Below, piece after piece: positions 43,025 through 55,743 of a stretch of 64,000 nucleotides of DNA (the stretch's first letter is position 1; the number at the start of each line of letters is the position of its first letter). Origin of the DNA: Gliomastix tumulicola (lineage: Eukaryota > Ascomycota > Sordariomycetes > Hypocreales > Bionectriaceae); assembly GCA_001599755.1 (NCBI GenBank), contig BCHX01000003.1, forward strand, positions 1,175,015-1,239,014, written 5' to 3'. Both the position numbers and the translations under genes were made by a program. Under the pieces are notes generated by a model, which worked only from the letters and a program-made list of their open reading frames with translations, was not told where the DNA came from and did no database searches.

Positions 43025-46000
43025 GGCTCTCCTCTAGATAGAAAGGGGACACGGCCGCTGGCAGGCCCTGTCCACTTATGGGAGGGTGGGATTCGGTTCG
43101 AGGACTGCTCGTTGGGCGTCGACACATCCACGAAAGCTGGGGATGCTGACCACTCAGGGGCGTCCACGCTGCTGTCGAACTATCGCATTGCCGTGTGCTG
43201 ATTGGGTGCTGATGGGGAGGGTGTGCATGCCTTATGCAAGAAGCGTAGCGAAGCGAGGGCGAGCGGGATTGATTGACTACGAGTTTCTCTCGGCCCCAAT
43301 GGCTCTGGGCGAGTCAGTCAGACCATGGGAGAGGGAGAGGGAGAGGCGGATCTGGCTCTGGGCTGCTCTGGCGGGCAATCGAAGGCCGTCCGATGCAGTT
43401 TCGCTCAGCTCAGCTTTGGGATGCGAGCCGGGTCGAGTGGGTTTGTCTGAGGCGGTTTGTTGATTCAGATTGGCTGGGTGGGCTCAGGTACGGGGCGATA
43501 CCAACGTACCTCAGGCACTAACCGCAGCGATCCATCCACTGGGCGCATCCACTGATACCGCCTGAGCCCGCTGTGTGTCTGCTGATGCAAAACTGCGCAG
43601 CGACAAGGTTTAGGCGCCGAGCCACTGTAACTTCAAAACCTTACGAAGCCGCCCGTACCGCTCCCCCGCCCCAAGAAGTCAGAATACCACCTCGCACTCC
43701 TACCTTAGGTGCCTTACGGTCATCATCGTGTCTGGGGGCACGTGTGTAGCGGAAAGGGGGAAAGGGGGAGTGATTACGAAGTCCGTGCCGGATTGTGCCT
43801 CGCAGGATGTTCCTCCTCTAGCCCTTCAGCTCGGGACCTTTGGGACGAGACCCTTTGGGACGCGTCGGACGAGGCCCGTGTGTACCTGGAAATCACGTGG
43901 CTGGGGTGAGACAGGATGAGGCACAGAGCTCTGTAGCACCCTCGGCACTCAACAAACCCAATGGCTGGCGTCGCATTGCGGAGGCTTGACCATCTGACTT
44001 TGTGCGCCCTCACGTGGGCACACTCTGCTACCTCTCGTGTCGCATCTCCATCATGCCCTTGACTTGACTTGATGCATGCGTCTGCATTCCATGCGGGGAA
44101 AAGAGACAGATCAACGTGACCTGCTTTTTCGTTGGCACCGGCCTCGGCACTTATTATGGGTCCTCGGCCGACTCCTCCATCTCCGATCTGCTGCTCGGCC
44201 ATCTCAGCTCCCGTCCCGTCCCGTCCCGTGTCGCTGGCCTGTCCGAGCCTGTCCGGAGTCTCCTCCGGCCCGGGCATCGGAGGCTTGCCTGGGCTTCGTT
44301 GGGGGAAGCACAGACGCCGTGAGGAGGCCGTCCCGAAGCTAGTTCATCCGTAACTCTGCCCGTACTGCTGCCTCGGAACGCAGGTGCTTCTAAGATGACC
44401 TTTGTCTGGCTTTCTTTCATCTGTCAAGCTCAAGGTTAAGAATGATCACCAAACCTTCATATCCGTCCCCAAAGCGATTTGGCTGTCGAAATACACCAAG
44501 TCATTGCTTACAGGACCATTCATGGGCAAACGAACACATACCGGGACCAACTTGAAAGCTGTGAAGCGAATTGCAGCCACGACGGCCCGAGGCACAGTAT
44601 CTCACAGATAGGATGCAAGAGCAAGGAGAAGCCACGATGGCCCACGCCGAGCACCAGTAGACAGCGAGTTCATCGAACCGCTGAGATCGAAGGACAGAAT
44701 TCAGGATCGCTATGTGAACACTATCCTGTGGCCTAGTCACGCCTCACGATACCTGCTCTGCCGCCGTCCCTCGCGCTGTGCACCTCTCGGGGGCCTACTC
44801 TCCGATCGCTAGATCCCTGTATTTGATACACCTTGCACTGATCCATCCTTATTACACCGAGCCGGTCCAGAGGCTCCGGCACGCATTCTTGTCCTATACG
44901 CAGGCATATCAGCGCCTATCAACGGTGATCTCGCAGCCGACGTTTCTTGGGGGAGTCTTGGAGACACGGACAACTCACCAACACCCCAGCCACTAGTCTG
45001 GTCAACAGTCAGCCCACCCCTAAGAACAATGACCCCTCCAAGACGACACACTAGCGTTCCTCCCCCCCCCCTCCATCTTGTCTTCCTGATTTCTGCTCTG
45101 CTTCGCTTCTCATCCATGGCAAGGTCCTGTCGAGCTAAGTCCCTAGCTGCCTCTCCCCCAGCTAGTCGAACCCCAGTCCCCCGTTCCCTCAGCTCAGTGA
45201 ATGCTAGCCCTTCCCCACACGCCTGGAGCGACCCTCCGGTGACCTTCCTAACACTGCAGCCCGTCGTCGTTCCGCAAGGGGTTGGGTCTGCTGAAGCCCA
45301 GGAACTGGACGGCTGTTACCGTGCACATGCGGAAGCCCTTTATCCCGAGTGACAAGTGCATCAGCCGGACGGTATTTTAGGGCTTACCGGTGCAAGGTAC
45401 ACGTCCAGGAACGTGCTTGATGTTGATGCAGCTAGCGGTGCTATCCCAGTAGGATCTGTCTTGCTGATCTGCTTCTACATAAAGCAATTTAACCGAGGCA
45501 GATCTTGCAGGTTCCGAGGGTCAGAAGGGCCTCATGACGTGGCTGCAGAATCTCAAACATGGGTGGTTCTATAGTACAGGCCGGCATTGAGTACAGTATC
45601 TTGGGCGAAGGAGGATCAAATGACCTCATTTTGGTCTCACTCAGCATATCTACAGGTAACAGTGAGTTTGACAATGGCCCTAGGAGACCCTGGACTTTAC
45701 GGGAGGTTGAGAGTCTCGAGCATGTTGAGATATGTCCTGTGTCCCACAGAATTGGTGAATAATAACAGGCTCAAGACCAGCTCAGCCCTTCCACTATGTG
45801 CTATACGTTTAAATGATAAAAGTAGTCGTCTCGTCATAACCCCCAAAAACCGGCCATGCGTCAATATTCCACGCATCCTTCCTTGACCCCATGTCAAGAT
45901 TCCCAATAAAAAAGCTCCGCCCCCGAGATGGGTATATGCGTATAATCGGAGTAATCGTCGTCGGGCCATTGCCAATTCATGAAAAACGAAATGAGACAGA

Positions 46001-46668
46001 AATCCTGATTTGGACAACAATAACCGAAAGAAGACCACAATAACTCGTTATCTTGAACATCACTCGCCCGAAATGGTTCCACCCCGGGCCATAATGGTTC
46101 TCCGTTTCCCCGGAACATGCGTCGAGCGTTTCAACTGACTCCACGATTTTCGGCATGACGGCCCGTCGCGCCGTTTGGATGCACCACCCAAGTCAAGGAT
46201 CCCAACCTGCCATGCCCTGAACATCGTGGTTGTATCCGTTTGCTGCGCCCCGGAGTGACGCTGATAAACAGGCTTGTGACATAGCCCTCGCCCAAGGGTG
46301 CTACCAGTAGGAAGGGCCATGTGAAGGTGGTAGAGGCACCGACATCACCCCGATGTAGATCTCGTGGATCGGTGCCTGCCCAGGAGACCTTATCTTGTCG
46401 TCGGATTTGCAGGCTGGCATGTTGCTGAATCTGGGCTCGGGTAATCTGCCATGCTTGCCTCAGAAACCGCAGCACGCCGGGATCGCCGGCAAATTTGGTG
46501 TTGTTGGATACTCGAGGTCTCGACTCACGTCATGTATTGCATGAAACCCTGCAGTACATAGTTTGAAGTGGGCGATGTGAGAGCCACCCTCAAAGATGGG
46601 ACGCCGAATTCCTTGCTTGGGATGCGAATATAGCCGCTGGGGGAAGAACCGTGGGACCTTGGCGATAT
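43025..46668. other. Gene-poor region of 3.6 kb
   Basis: No exon chain with splice support or family resemblance was found on either strand. Left part is the RBR promoter. Remaining frames are short, with mixed codon use. It could hold non-coding transcripts or long regulatory DNA. Confidence 0.4.
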
Positions 46669-48896
46669 TCAACCGCTGAGGAAAGTTCGCCTCCTCAACT
46701 CCGCCTCCTTAATGATCTCCGCGGCAAGACTCAGACTCGGGGCGAGCATTGCGTAGCGCTCAACTTCCATGACGACATCGTTGATGATCTGATCCAGTGC
46801 TTCGCGGTGAGGAACTAGTGTGAGGAGAATGCTTAGCAGGGATGGGGACATCGTTGCGCCCATCACAAGCAGCGTCTGGGAGACCATTGACAGAGCTCCC
46901 TGCCAGATGTAAGGCATGTGGCCGGCATGGCTGGAGAGACGGTCAGCAGCTGATCAATTTCTGAGATAAATCACGAGAAGGGGCGACTTACTGCTCCACA
47001 ATGTGCTCAAGCTGGCGAATGGATGCTTCTAGGCACTTGTGGCAATTTTCTCGCACCGCCGGATCCAGCACTGCCTGCTCGTTATCTAGCACGGCCAGGA
47101 TGTAGGGACGGTAGATGATGGTCCGGCAGGCGAAAAATCGCAGACGAAGCACCGTCTGGACCGGGTCTTGGAGCACCGTGCGTGTGAATGGGAACTGCAG
47201 AGGCAGCGGTAGGCTCTCATACCACTGAGTCAACTGGTAGTCGAGCTCAGCAACGACCGGCTCGAGACTTGACGTAGAGGCCATAGAGTCCTTCGAGTAG
47301 ATGAGCTGGCTGACCCGGTTCAGGAGGCGACGGAGGGCAATCTCGGCAAGGAAATACCACAGCTCATCGCGCCCAACCTGCTCTCCTTCCTCCGCCTCGA
47401 ATCCACCAGGAAGGCCAACATTGTCCTCAAACTGGACCACGCCAGAATGCGGTAGGTCTAGCTCTGCCAGAAGATCGCTCTCAAAGAGCAAAGCATTCCA
47501 GTAAATTCGCTCCACAAGTTCACGCTGGTGCGTGGGCACGCGGCTGGGCGACATGAGAAGCAGCTGAAGCTTCGTGCTTGTGCTGCAGAGAAGATTCCAT
47601 GCCTCCATCGGCCTCACCAAGTAAAACAAGTAGGCCGCAGCAAGAAGATGGCACTGAGCAGCAAGAACCGTATTGGTCGTCATCATGCCAGGAAGAAGCG
47701 ACCAAGCTGCTGTGAAATACTGCAATCCCGGAGGATCCTCTTGAGGAACGATCCGTGAGATGCTTCCGCGTAGACTTGCCTGACCCAAGGCAAGCACGAG
47801 TAAAACGATGCAACTTTCCGAGCCCTCTCGAAACCCATTAGACAATGCAGTGCGATACTGCTGCCTCCATGTGTATGGGTTGACACAGGCATACCACACA
47901 TTGACTCGCTCGAAATAGGCCTCGATGTATGCTTGGGTGTTGGAGAGATCCACGCATGGGGTTTTGGTCAAGGAATGCAGAGGCTCTCGCGCCATCTCGA
48001 GCTGCAGCAGGATCTGGGGGTCGTAGGGTCTCGAGACCAGATCGCGGATGAGGGGCCACTGCAAGAGATGCATGGCTGCATTGGTGTGGACCTTTGGCAT
48101 CGTATTGATATTGGTTGTCGTCGGCTGGTTGGTCCAGGTCCCGAATCCGCCGTTGGGAATGATGGAGACGAGCCCATTGCTGGCGGCGTTTGCGAGCATC
48201 CCATTATCGCCGCTGAGGGCGGTGCCGTTACTCATAGAGGGCGACTCGGAATTGACATTGAGCCCGTTCGCTTGGCCGTTGACCATGCTCATCTGTAGTA
48301 GATTCTCGATCCTGTTCAGGCGCTCGAGAATGAGCTTATCGCCCGCGTCGAGCTTGATGCCAGGCTCCCGGTAGATGCACTCAGCACCCAGCTCTGTGCA
48401 GAGCTTACACTTGGGCTTGTTTCCATCACATCGTGATTTTCTCGATCGGCAAACCTCACACTATTGCACACAAGTTAGTATTGGCAGCGGGACACAGCTG
48501 AGATGCGCTGGCGCAGTTTCTGGCTCGGTAACATACGGCAATTGTGGCTCTCCTGCGCGGGTAGTCGACACCAACGTCGGTGTTCCGCCTCTTGAGAGGA
48601 TTGGAGCCCTCGTCGCTCTGGTCTTTGATGCCGTTTGGGAGACCGTCTCCTGTAGACTGGGACGGGTGCCTGGCTTTTTGAGAATTTCCGAGGAGGCCTT
48701 CTCGGCTAAAGCTCGTGGTGCGCTGAGATTTCAGATCTGACGGCGACTTAAGCGTCGCGGATGATCCGTTGGGAATTGCTGTCAATGTCGCATTGGGCAT
48801 CTCAATGGTGAAGTTGTCGCGGGCGGACATCGGAAAGTGCCTGGCCACTGAGCCAGTGACCGAGCCCGGCGAGTCACCCGTCGAGGACGGGGACAT
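46669..48896 (-). CDS. Zn2Cys6 fungal transcription factor
   Basis: Three exons (48896..48537, 48460..46992, 46930..46669) encode 696 residues. The binuclear zinc cluster starts at residue 121: C-x2-C-x6-C-x6-C-x2-C-x6-C in CEVCRSRKSRCDGNKPKC and the following Cys residues. Intron 1 lies exactly before the first zinc-cluster Cys, so its correct removal is essential. A linker/dimerisation helix (LILERLNRIENLL) follows, then a Gly/Asn/Ser-rich stretch and the fungal-specific TF domain (about 230-650, AYIEAYFERVNVWYACVNPYTW). The start at 48896 is the first ATG in the frame. It is probably a nuclear regulator of metabolism; no target can be inferred. It sits between two unusually long intergenic regions, as regulators often do. 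Confidence 0.9.
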
Positions 48897-50282
48897 GCTG
48901 CTGTGCGTTCGCAGGAGAAGCTGTGAGTGAGCCGTGGTGGGCGAGTTGGGGCTGACGCTGCTGGAAATGCGCCGCCACGAACAAGAGAGAGAGATGGGCG
49001 ACTGAGGTCGGGGGTATAAGTGGTGTAGAGGCGACAAAAGGCCAGTAAATTATCGGCTTCCAAGAACTCAGATGGGTCGTGTCACCCGACAGCAAGAGGA
49101 CGGTTGCGAGTCTAGAATTGTGACATTGCAATAAAAGATAATATGGCAGCCGAGGTGGGAGGTGAATAATAGTACGAGTCGTAGATGAGCTGCTGGGGGG
49201 GGAGGGGGGGTGGCTTGAGCGTCGGTCAAGCACTCAAGGTTGGGACCTAGAGTACGAATATTTGATTTGTACAGTGAGCAGGGAAGAGCTGGGAAAGCTG
49301 GGAATGACCTTGCCCCGGCCGGTCATAGATGTTGCTAAGCAGGGAGGGATGTAATAAGTGAGTGATCGAGGATCCAAGAGATGACGGGGGCAGAAGGGAA
49401 AGGACAAGCGCGCGTCCAGAGTTCAAGAATCGAGAGTCACTGTGATGGAGGGTGGACACTGGAAAACATGCGGAGGACACGGTCTCGGCGACGGAAACGT
49501 ATGGACCCTTTCGCATTTTCAAATGTCTCGTCAGTCAGGCCTGCGGGCAACGAGGGGGATGGGGATGGCAGAGAATGGAAGGATGATGGTAGTGGAGCAA
49601 GTACCTCGATACATGGATGCCCCATTGTTCAAGCACGAGAATAAGCCTACAGGGCACTGCATGCTAGCAGTAGCAGTACCTACAGGCCACACGCTCGACG
49701 CCTGTCGGCCGGAACTTGTAGTGGAAGTTGGAGGGTCAAGCGGGTGGAGGGGATGAGGGGGGCACGTTCAAGCCATCATGTTGGCATTCCTGGCATGGGA
49801 CCGCCTCCGTCTCCAGCAGACGCGGCGCAAACTGGAGCGAGCTACTGGACAACCATCACGACCCCTGGCCCCCTTTTCTCTTTTTTTTCTGGGGGCGGCT
49901 TGCAGGACGACTGACCCCCGGGGTACCTGCTTCTGGCCTGCGCTTGGTGTGCGTTGGTGTGCATTGGAGCGCCTCGCGGAGTACCGCCAAGTACAGTCAC
50001 TCGGGAGTCGACGTTGCGCACACGGACCACGATGGGACTAGGTAGAAGAGAGGGAAGGTCTCGTGGTCCCAGTTGTGAGGAAGGTACTTCCCGGGTGCAC
50101 TTGAAGGGTTCGGCTCTCTTCTTTGAGGAGGTAGGCGCGGTCAGCGAGACCCAGAGATAAGGCAGGAGCGCCGCCCTCGGACACCAATCTCGCGCTTGGT
50201 GATGGACTGGAGGACTTTCGACGCTGGGCAGAGAAACAGGGCTGCGCCTGGAGATTTCGGACGGTCTTCTGGCGCTGCTGGA

Positions 50283-50321
50283 CTTCTGGGCTTCTGGGCT
50301 TCTGGGCTTCTGGGCTTCTGG
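50283..50321. repeat. 8-bp minisatellite CTTCTGGG x5
   Basis: Five direct copies of CTTCTGGG (the last short by one base) lie in the gene-poor region. Confidence 0.9.
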
Positions 50322-52632
50322 ACTGCTGCTGCTGGGCGGGCAGCTGGGGTAGCCTGTAGTGTGGCGTACAGTGCACCCCATTTACGCGGTACTTCCTGCC
50401 TTGAATTCCATCTTCATCCTCTCTGCCCCGGACAGCCGACCCAAACCGGTAAGGGTCGTGACAGGGGAAGGTGCAGCTCACATGGAAAAGGACGAAACAG
50501 TAAGGTAAGCTGCGAGAAGGTGCGGCCGGTACGGTGTACCTTCCGGCGACTTTGCAGGACCTCCACGTTATGTCTCTCATGGCGTTAGCGACTTGACCAG
50601 GATGCCACACATCCATGGCTTTCGTCCATCGTCACCGACATCTTCGCACCACGAAGCCATCACTTCAGCCGTGCGAGTGTCAACGCCAGTATCAAATACG
50701 CGGACGAGTACTTTGCGGCTTGTATCCCCACCTCCTCACCACCGTCACCGCAACATCCGCATCAGACCCTAGACTGCTCCAGGACTCCAGCTGTCCCGCT
50801 CCGTCGCGACTCATGCTTTTATTCGCCCTTTGGCACCCGTAAAACACCCACCCCCCATCCCGCTCATCTCGCTTCGACCAGGGCCCAGCCATCCTGGGCA
50901 GTGATCATAGTCATGCAGAACTTTACAGCCATCCCTCAGTGGACAGGCGCTGGACCAGCCCTGTACTCGGTATCAGCACAGTGTCATCAACGCCAGTCTG
51001 ACAGCCAGGCGAGCCTCACGCTAAACTTCAGTACCGCTTCCCCGGACGCTAACGACTCAACTGAGACTTTTCAGCAACGACCTCCCGGTTTCGATGAGAG
51101 CCTCTCAGGCGCTTCACCGGCACTGGCTGTTTCAAAACGTTGACTGACGTGTACAATCCGGCCGCGAGGGATCGTCACGTGGCATAAGCCCGCTGCTTCT
51201 CGGTCACAGTCGAGGCCTAACGGGAGGGCTCTACGCCTGGCACTGTGGAAGATCAAATTGTCGAAAATCCGGGGTCAACAGAATGGAGCATCGGGCAATT
51301 GCTGATTTGCTTGCTCAAATCACCAGGGCTAGGGCCCTTCCCTTCAAATCTGTTTGGGGAGTCGGTCAAGAACGAGAGAGACAGACCAGTTTCACGGGCT
51401 GAACCAACCGGCATGCTCTTCCCCCATGCTGTCGAGAGATACCCGCCACACATCCCGGTCCTCGCAGGATCCTAGACTCGGCGGCCTTGCCCTCTCACCA
51501 ATGATCCAATATTGAAACTCTGCTTGCCGACGGCTATGTATGTCATCTCACAGAGTCGCAGACCCTCATCCGTTCTGTCGGAACCAAGAGCACCCGAAAT
51601 GACACCAACCAGAGGGCCAAATTACACGGGTTGCGGCGTACATGTTCATATGCGCAGCGCAATATGGATCGATTCAGGCCGAGACTACCGCCAAACAACC
51701 GCACGTTGCGCTAGATGGTTTGTAGGGGCACTCCCACTCGTCCCACGCTCTGATCGACTAGCCCTTCTAGCCACGTTGCTCACAGTCATCTCAATACATT
51801 ATACGTGTATGTATGTGATAATGTAGCTGCCTAGAAGGTCCGACGGCCTGGTCAGCGGCACATACCCGGCCAAGCGAGGATGGGCGGCTGTCGAAGACCT
51901 ACCAAGGGTCTTATCGACTTGAGTGGCCAACCGGCTCTTCCTTATTAGCCTGAAGCGCCCTGCCACGGGTCGAAGCGCCGACCACCTACATATGTATGTA
52001 CATCATGTACAACGGCGGACAGTACGTCGAAACCGGGAGTCCGGAGTAACGTGCTCGCACTTTCAGTGGAGGGTTTGGAGCCAAACAGGCGAACAATGCT
52101 ACCTTGTCCTGCGAACTCTATGCCGCCACGCATGTGTCATTGCGAGATTGCATTGCAATTTCGGCTGGTAGATGGAGCATGGCTTGGAAAAGATGCGGCC
52201 TCGGCGTCTAGACTCTCCTGCAAGGGCTCCTATCTTGGAACCCGTCACATATCAAATATCACAGAGGGTGGCGGGTGCCATCTGCAACCTCGTAAAGCAA
52301 CGGTATGCCGAAGAACGGCCATGCTTGCATATTAGCGTTGGCCGATATAGCACCAAATTATAGTGCTTTTGTGGCCAGGTGATTGGATCAATAAGCAGGC
52401 AAGCAAGGCTATTGGTTGAAATTACGTTGGATATGGCGACGGGACAGCCTCTCATCCCATCTCGACCAGTCCTTTCTCGTCTTGCCTCTCTCCAAGACGT
52501 TCGAGTCCCATGACAAGGACGTGCTCGATAGACCCCCTCCCTATGACGAGACCATGGCTACAGTCGGCATTCCGATATTAAGTCCTAGACCAGACACTGA
52601 CGAGTCACCGTCTTCTGGGCGAGGCTAGCAAC

Positions 52633-52659
52633 AGGAGGAGGAGGAGGAGGAGGAGGAGG
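52633..52659. repeat. (AGG)n microsatellite
   Basis: Nine AGG units in a row in non-coding sequence. Confidence 0.85.
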
Positions 52660-54030
52660 CAGGTGGCAAACTCTTAATCTATGATGAGGGACTATGGGAG
52701 ACTATGAGGTATGGGCGGCGCACACCGAAGTCAGCTGATGTCGGATCCGGAAGAGGAGGAGCAGTCCAGTCCAGACGAGCCAGCGGACACGGACCACGGG
52801 ATGCAGTCGTCTCCCACTCACCTTGACGTCTTCCCAATCAGGGCATGACATATTACGAAGATGTGACATTACACGACATGCCACGAAGCCGCTGCCTGCA
52901 GCTCCTCGTACATGCGATGGTGTATCCGCATGCAGGTCAGAGTGCAAGGGTCTCCAACAAACCCCATCCAGCACCGGGTCCACCACCTTGCCATGGACGC
53001 ACTTGTTGCTCTCTGCTTTCCGTCTTCCTTCGTCCCAAGACAATACTTGTTCGAGTACAGTAAACTCATCGGCGAGCCCTCTTTTCCGCCGCACTCGTCT
53101 CACCCTTGTCCTTGCACTCGGCGGCGGTGGAACCTTCGGCGGACCGGGCTGCTCGACACACTTGGGCACAGAGCTGTCAAGATGAAGGAATTGGAGAAGG
53201 TGCATGCTGAGATCGTGGGTCGACGATGCGAATCGAGAGACGCGATTCGTGGCATAATTCAACTGGTCCTGCTAGTGACATGCCTTCGCCCGAGCGAGGG
53301 AACAAGCATTTTTTCCCAACCCCTTCTCGCTCACACGCGCTGAACCAGGATCTGCATTGAGCCATACATACCTGGCGGCAGAGACCCCAAGAGGGGAAGG
53401 GAGCTGCAGCCAAGTGATGCAACCCACGCGGTGAAAGGTGAGGAGGGGTCCGAGGGGATTCACAATCAGAAGCAAAAGGACTGGCTTGATTTGAAAATTT
53501 CTGGCCTCCTCCTCCTCCTCCTCCCTCCCATCCTCTGTCTCCGTCTCTCCGTCTCTCCGTCTGTCGCTACCGACTCCTGTCCCATCTGTCACTTGCAGAT
53601 ACATGCACATGTATCCTGCAAGTCCCCTCCCCGGCCCATATAACTACGCGCGTATTCTACATGAGCCCTCCTCTGCTAGCCTCTCGCTACTTTCTCCTCT
53701 TCTTCCTCTTTCCCTTGCCCTCCCCCTCTTTCTCTGAGAGACTCCTCCTCCACACCTCCAGGTCCTCCACACCGTCCCGTCCCAGTTTCCCCACCTTGGG
53801 ATCACCTTCTCCTCCTTCTGTTTGGGGGAGGGGGGTTGTCTTATCACCCACAGAGACAGGTGTCAGCTAAGTTTTGGATTGGCTGGGCAGAGGAACATCT
53901 GGGGGAGGGGAACAAAAGAGCCCTGGGTCGTCGATGCATGGCCTTCGAGTCATCTGCCAGTCCCTCTCGCAGCATTCTGCCGTGGGAATTGGCACGTATT
54001 TCGGAGGAACTACAGACGGGATTACGTGCT

Positions 54031-54069
54031 AGTGTGTGTGTGTGTCTCTCTCTCTCTCTCTCTCTCTCG
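54031..54069. repeat. (GT)n(TC)n compound microsatellite
   Basis: A GT run passes directly into a TC run about 420 bases past the lactonase stop. Confidence 0.9.
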
Positions 54070-54482
54070 GACTCCCGCGTGCACGGATGGTCTGAACGGA
54101 CGACGAACAAGTGGCATGGGTTGGTACCATGTTGTATGTATGTGCGTGAGTGTATGTATGTACATCGGTCTGCCCGGGCTGTATGAGAAGATCTGAAGGC
54201 GAAGGAAGTCAAGTGACGATCGAGTGGCAGGGAAGAGGAGGACGAAAAATGACATGATCTTCTGGCCGAGGAGTCCTGTCGCAACTCCTGTGCCAGATCA
54301 GACCCTCCCCCCTTCCACTTTCCATTCGCCCAATGGACAGGACTCTGCATGCATGTTACCTGTACACGTACCTACTACATGCGCCAACGACCCCGGTCAC
54401 GCCACCGCTGACCGCCCTTTGGGTGTTATGTACCTCCCATTTATCCGTCCAGCCCTTGTATGTATGTATATGTGGATGTCTT

Positions 54483-55743
54483 TTAGAAGTTCTCGTTGAA
54501 GATGACGTTGTTGACCTCGCCGCCGACGTCGGCGCTGGCGACAAAATCACCGAGAAGACCGGACTCGGGGTCGCGCTCGATGACGACGACGCGGCCGTCG
54601 CTCTGCTGGATGACGGCGACGAGGTCGGTGGCGTCGTTGAAGGAGAAGTGGCGCGGGAAGCGGCCACCCGAGGGGACCTCCTGGATCTGGGTGAGGGCGC
54701 CGGTGGCCGGGTCGATGGAGAAGTTGATGAGGGTGTCGGAGGGGATGGTGGTGTTGGAGGGGGTCTCGAAGCTGGGGATGTCCCAGATGGACTCGTTGCG
54801 GGAGGAGGCGAGGAGGAAGGACTGGTCGGGCTGGGGAGGGGATGGTGTTAGTAAGGGGGTGAACTCGTATATGGGATGGCGATGATGATGAATGACTTAC
54901 AGTGACGGTGATCTCAGCAGCAGAGGCGCCGACAGGGACGGGGACGCCCTCGCCGTGGGTGCCGATGGAGAAGATCTCCTCGAAGGCAATACCCCCCTCG
55001 GGGTAGGTGACGGCGTAGCCGACGATGGTGTTGTCGAGCTCGTGGATGATGTACAGGTAGATGGCCTCGTCGTAGACGGCAAACGTGGCGTGACGGGGAC
55101 CGCTGCCACGAGCCGCGACGATGGACTCGACCTCGGTGACGGACAGGTCGCCCTCACCGACCGCATACACACGGACGACGTCAGCACCAAGGTCGGGGAT
55201 GAGGATGAAGGCGCCCGACGGGTCGGCGACGGTCTGATGCGGGTGCGGCGCCTCCTGGCGGTCCGGGTTGGCGCCGGGCTCCTCGAGCTCGTAGAGGTCG
55301 GTGTGCAGCAGCTTGATGTCCGCCGGGTCGGACGCGTCCCAGGTGGTGAAGGCGCCGTCGGAGTAGTACGGCACGGCGAGGCCCGTGTCGTCGGGCCCGT
55401 ACAGCAGGATGCTCACGGCGCCGACGATGGTGGGCGCCTGCGAGATGAGCTCGAGCGTGCCGTCCGCCAGCGGCGTGTAGGCGGCGATGAGGCCGTTGGG
55501 CCACGTGTTCCAGCCCTCGTCGGCGCAGTAGAGGATGTTCTTGGGCTTGTCGTGCGTCAGCCACGAGGGCGCGCCGCCGCAGTTCTCGTCGACGGCGATG
55601 ACCTCGAGCGACTTGCCGCCGTACGCCTTCTCGCTCAGGCGGAGAGACGTCAGCGTGCCCGCGTACGAGGTCACGTAGAGGTAGGCGGCCGAGGCCTGGC
55701 CTCCCCCGAGCACGAGGGACGACAGGAGAGACTTGTTGAGCAT
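54483..55743 (-). CDS. Secreted lactonase-like seven-bladed beta-propeller protein
   Basis: Two exons, 55743..54901 and 54830..54483, encode 396 residues. The 70-nt intron (GTAAGT, branch TTACTAACA, CCCAG) joins ITVT to PDQSFLLASSRN. A signal peptide is evident (MLNKSLLSSLVLGGGQASA, then AYLYVTSYAGTL). The fold matches the lactonase/6-phosphogluconolactonase-like propeller family (PF10282): repeated blades, the PHPHQTVADPSGAFILIPDLG segment, RGSGPRHATF, and the late GGRFPRHFSFN motif. Fungal secreted members include carboxy-cis,cis-muconate cyclase-like proteins and lactonases of unknown substrate, so a lactone-processing role outside the cell is likely but unproven. GC-rich third positions produce long false frames on both strands here. 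Confidence 0.87.

Larger units (their letters stand above)
48897..54482. other. Gene-poor region of 5.6 kb upstream of transcription factor
   Basis: No supported coding gene was found; all frames are under about 200 codons with no domain or splice logic. Features seen are a CTTCTGGG minisatellite, an AGG run, a TATA-like ATATAA near 53637 followed by a long pyrimidine-rich tract (53690-53830), and a GT/TC dinucleotide repeat. The TATA plus CT-rich pattern could mark a transcript start for an RNA of unknown kind. Confidence 0.4.

Noticed and set aside
52702..53262. 186-codon minus-strand frame in the gene-poor region
   Set aside because: Opposing open frames on the other strand are equally long and neither shows a domain.
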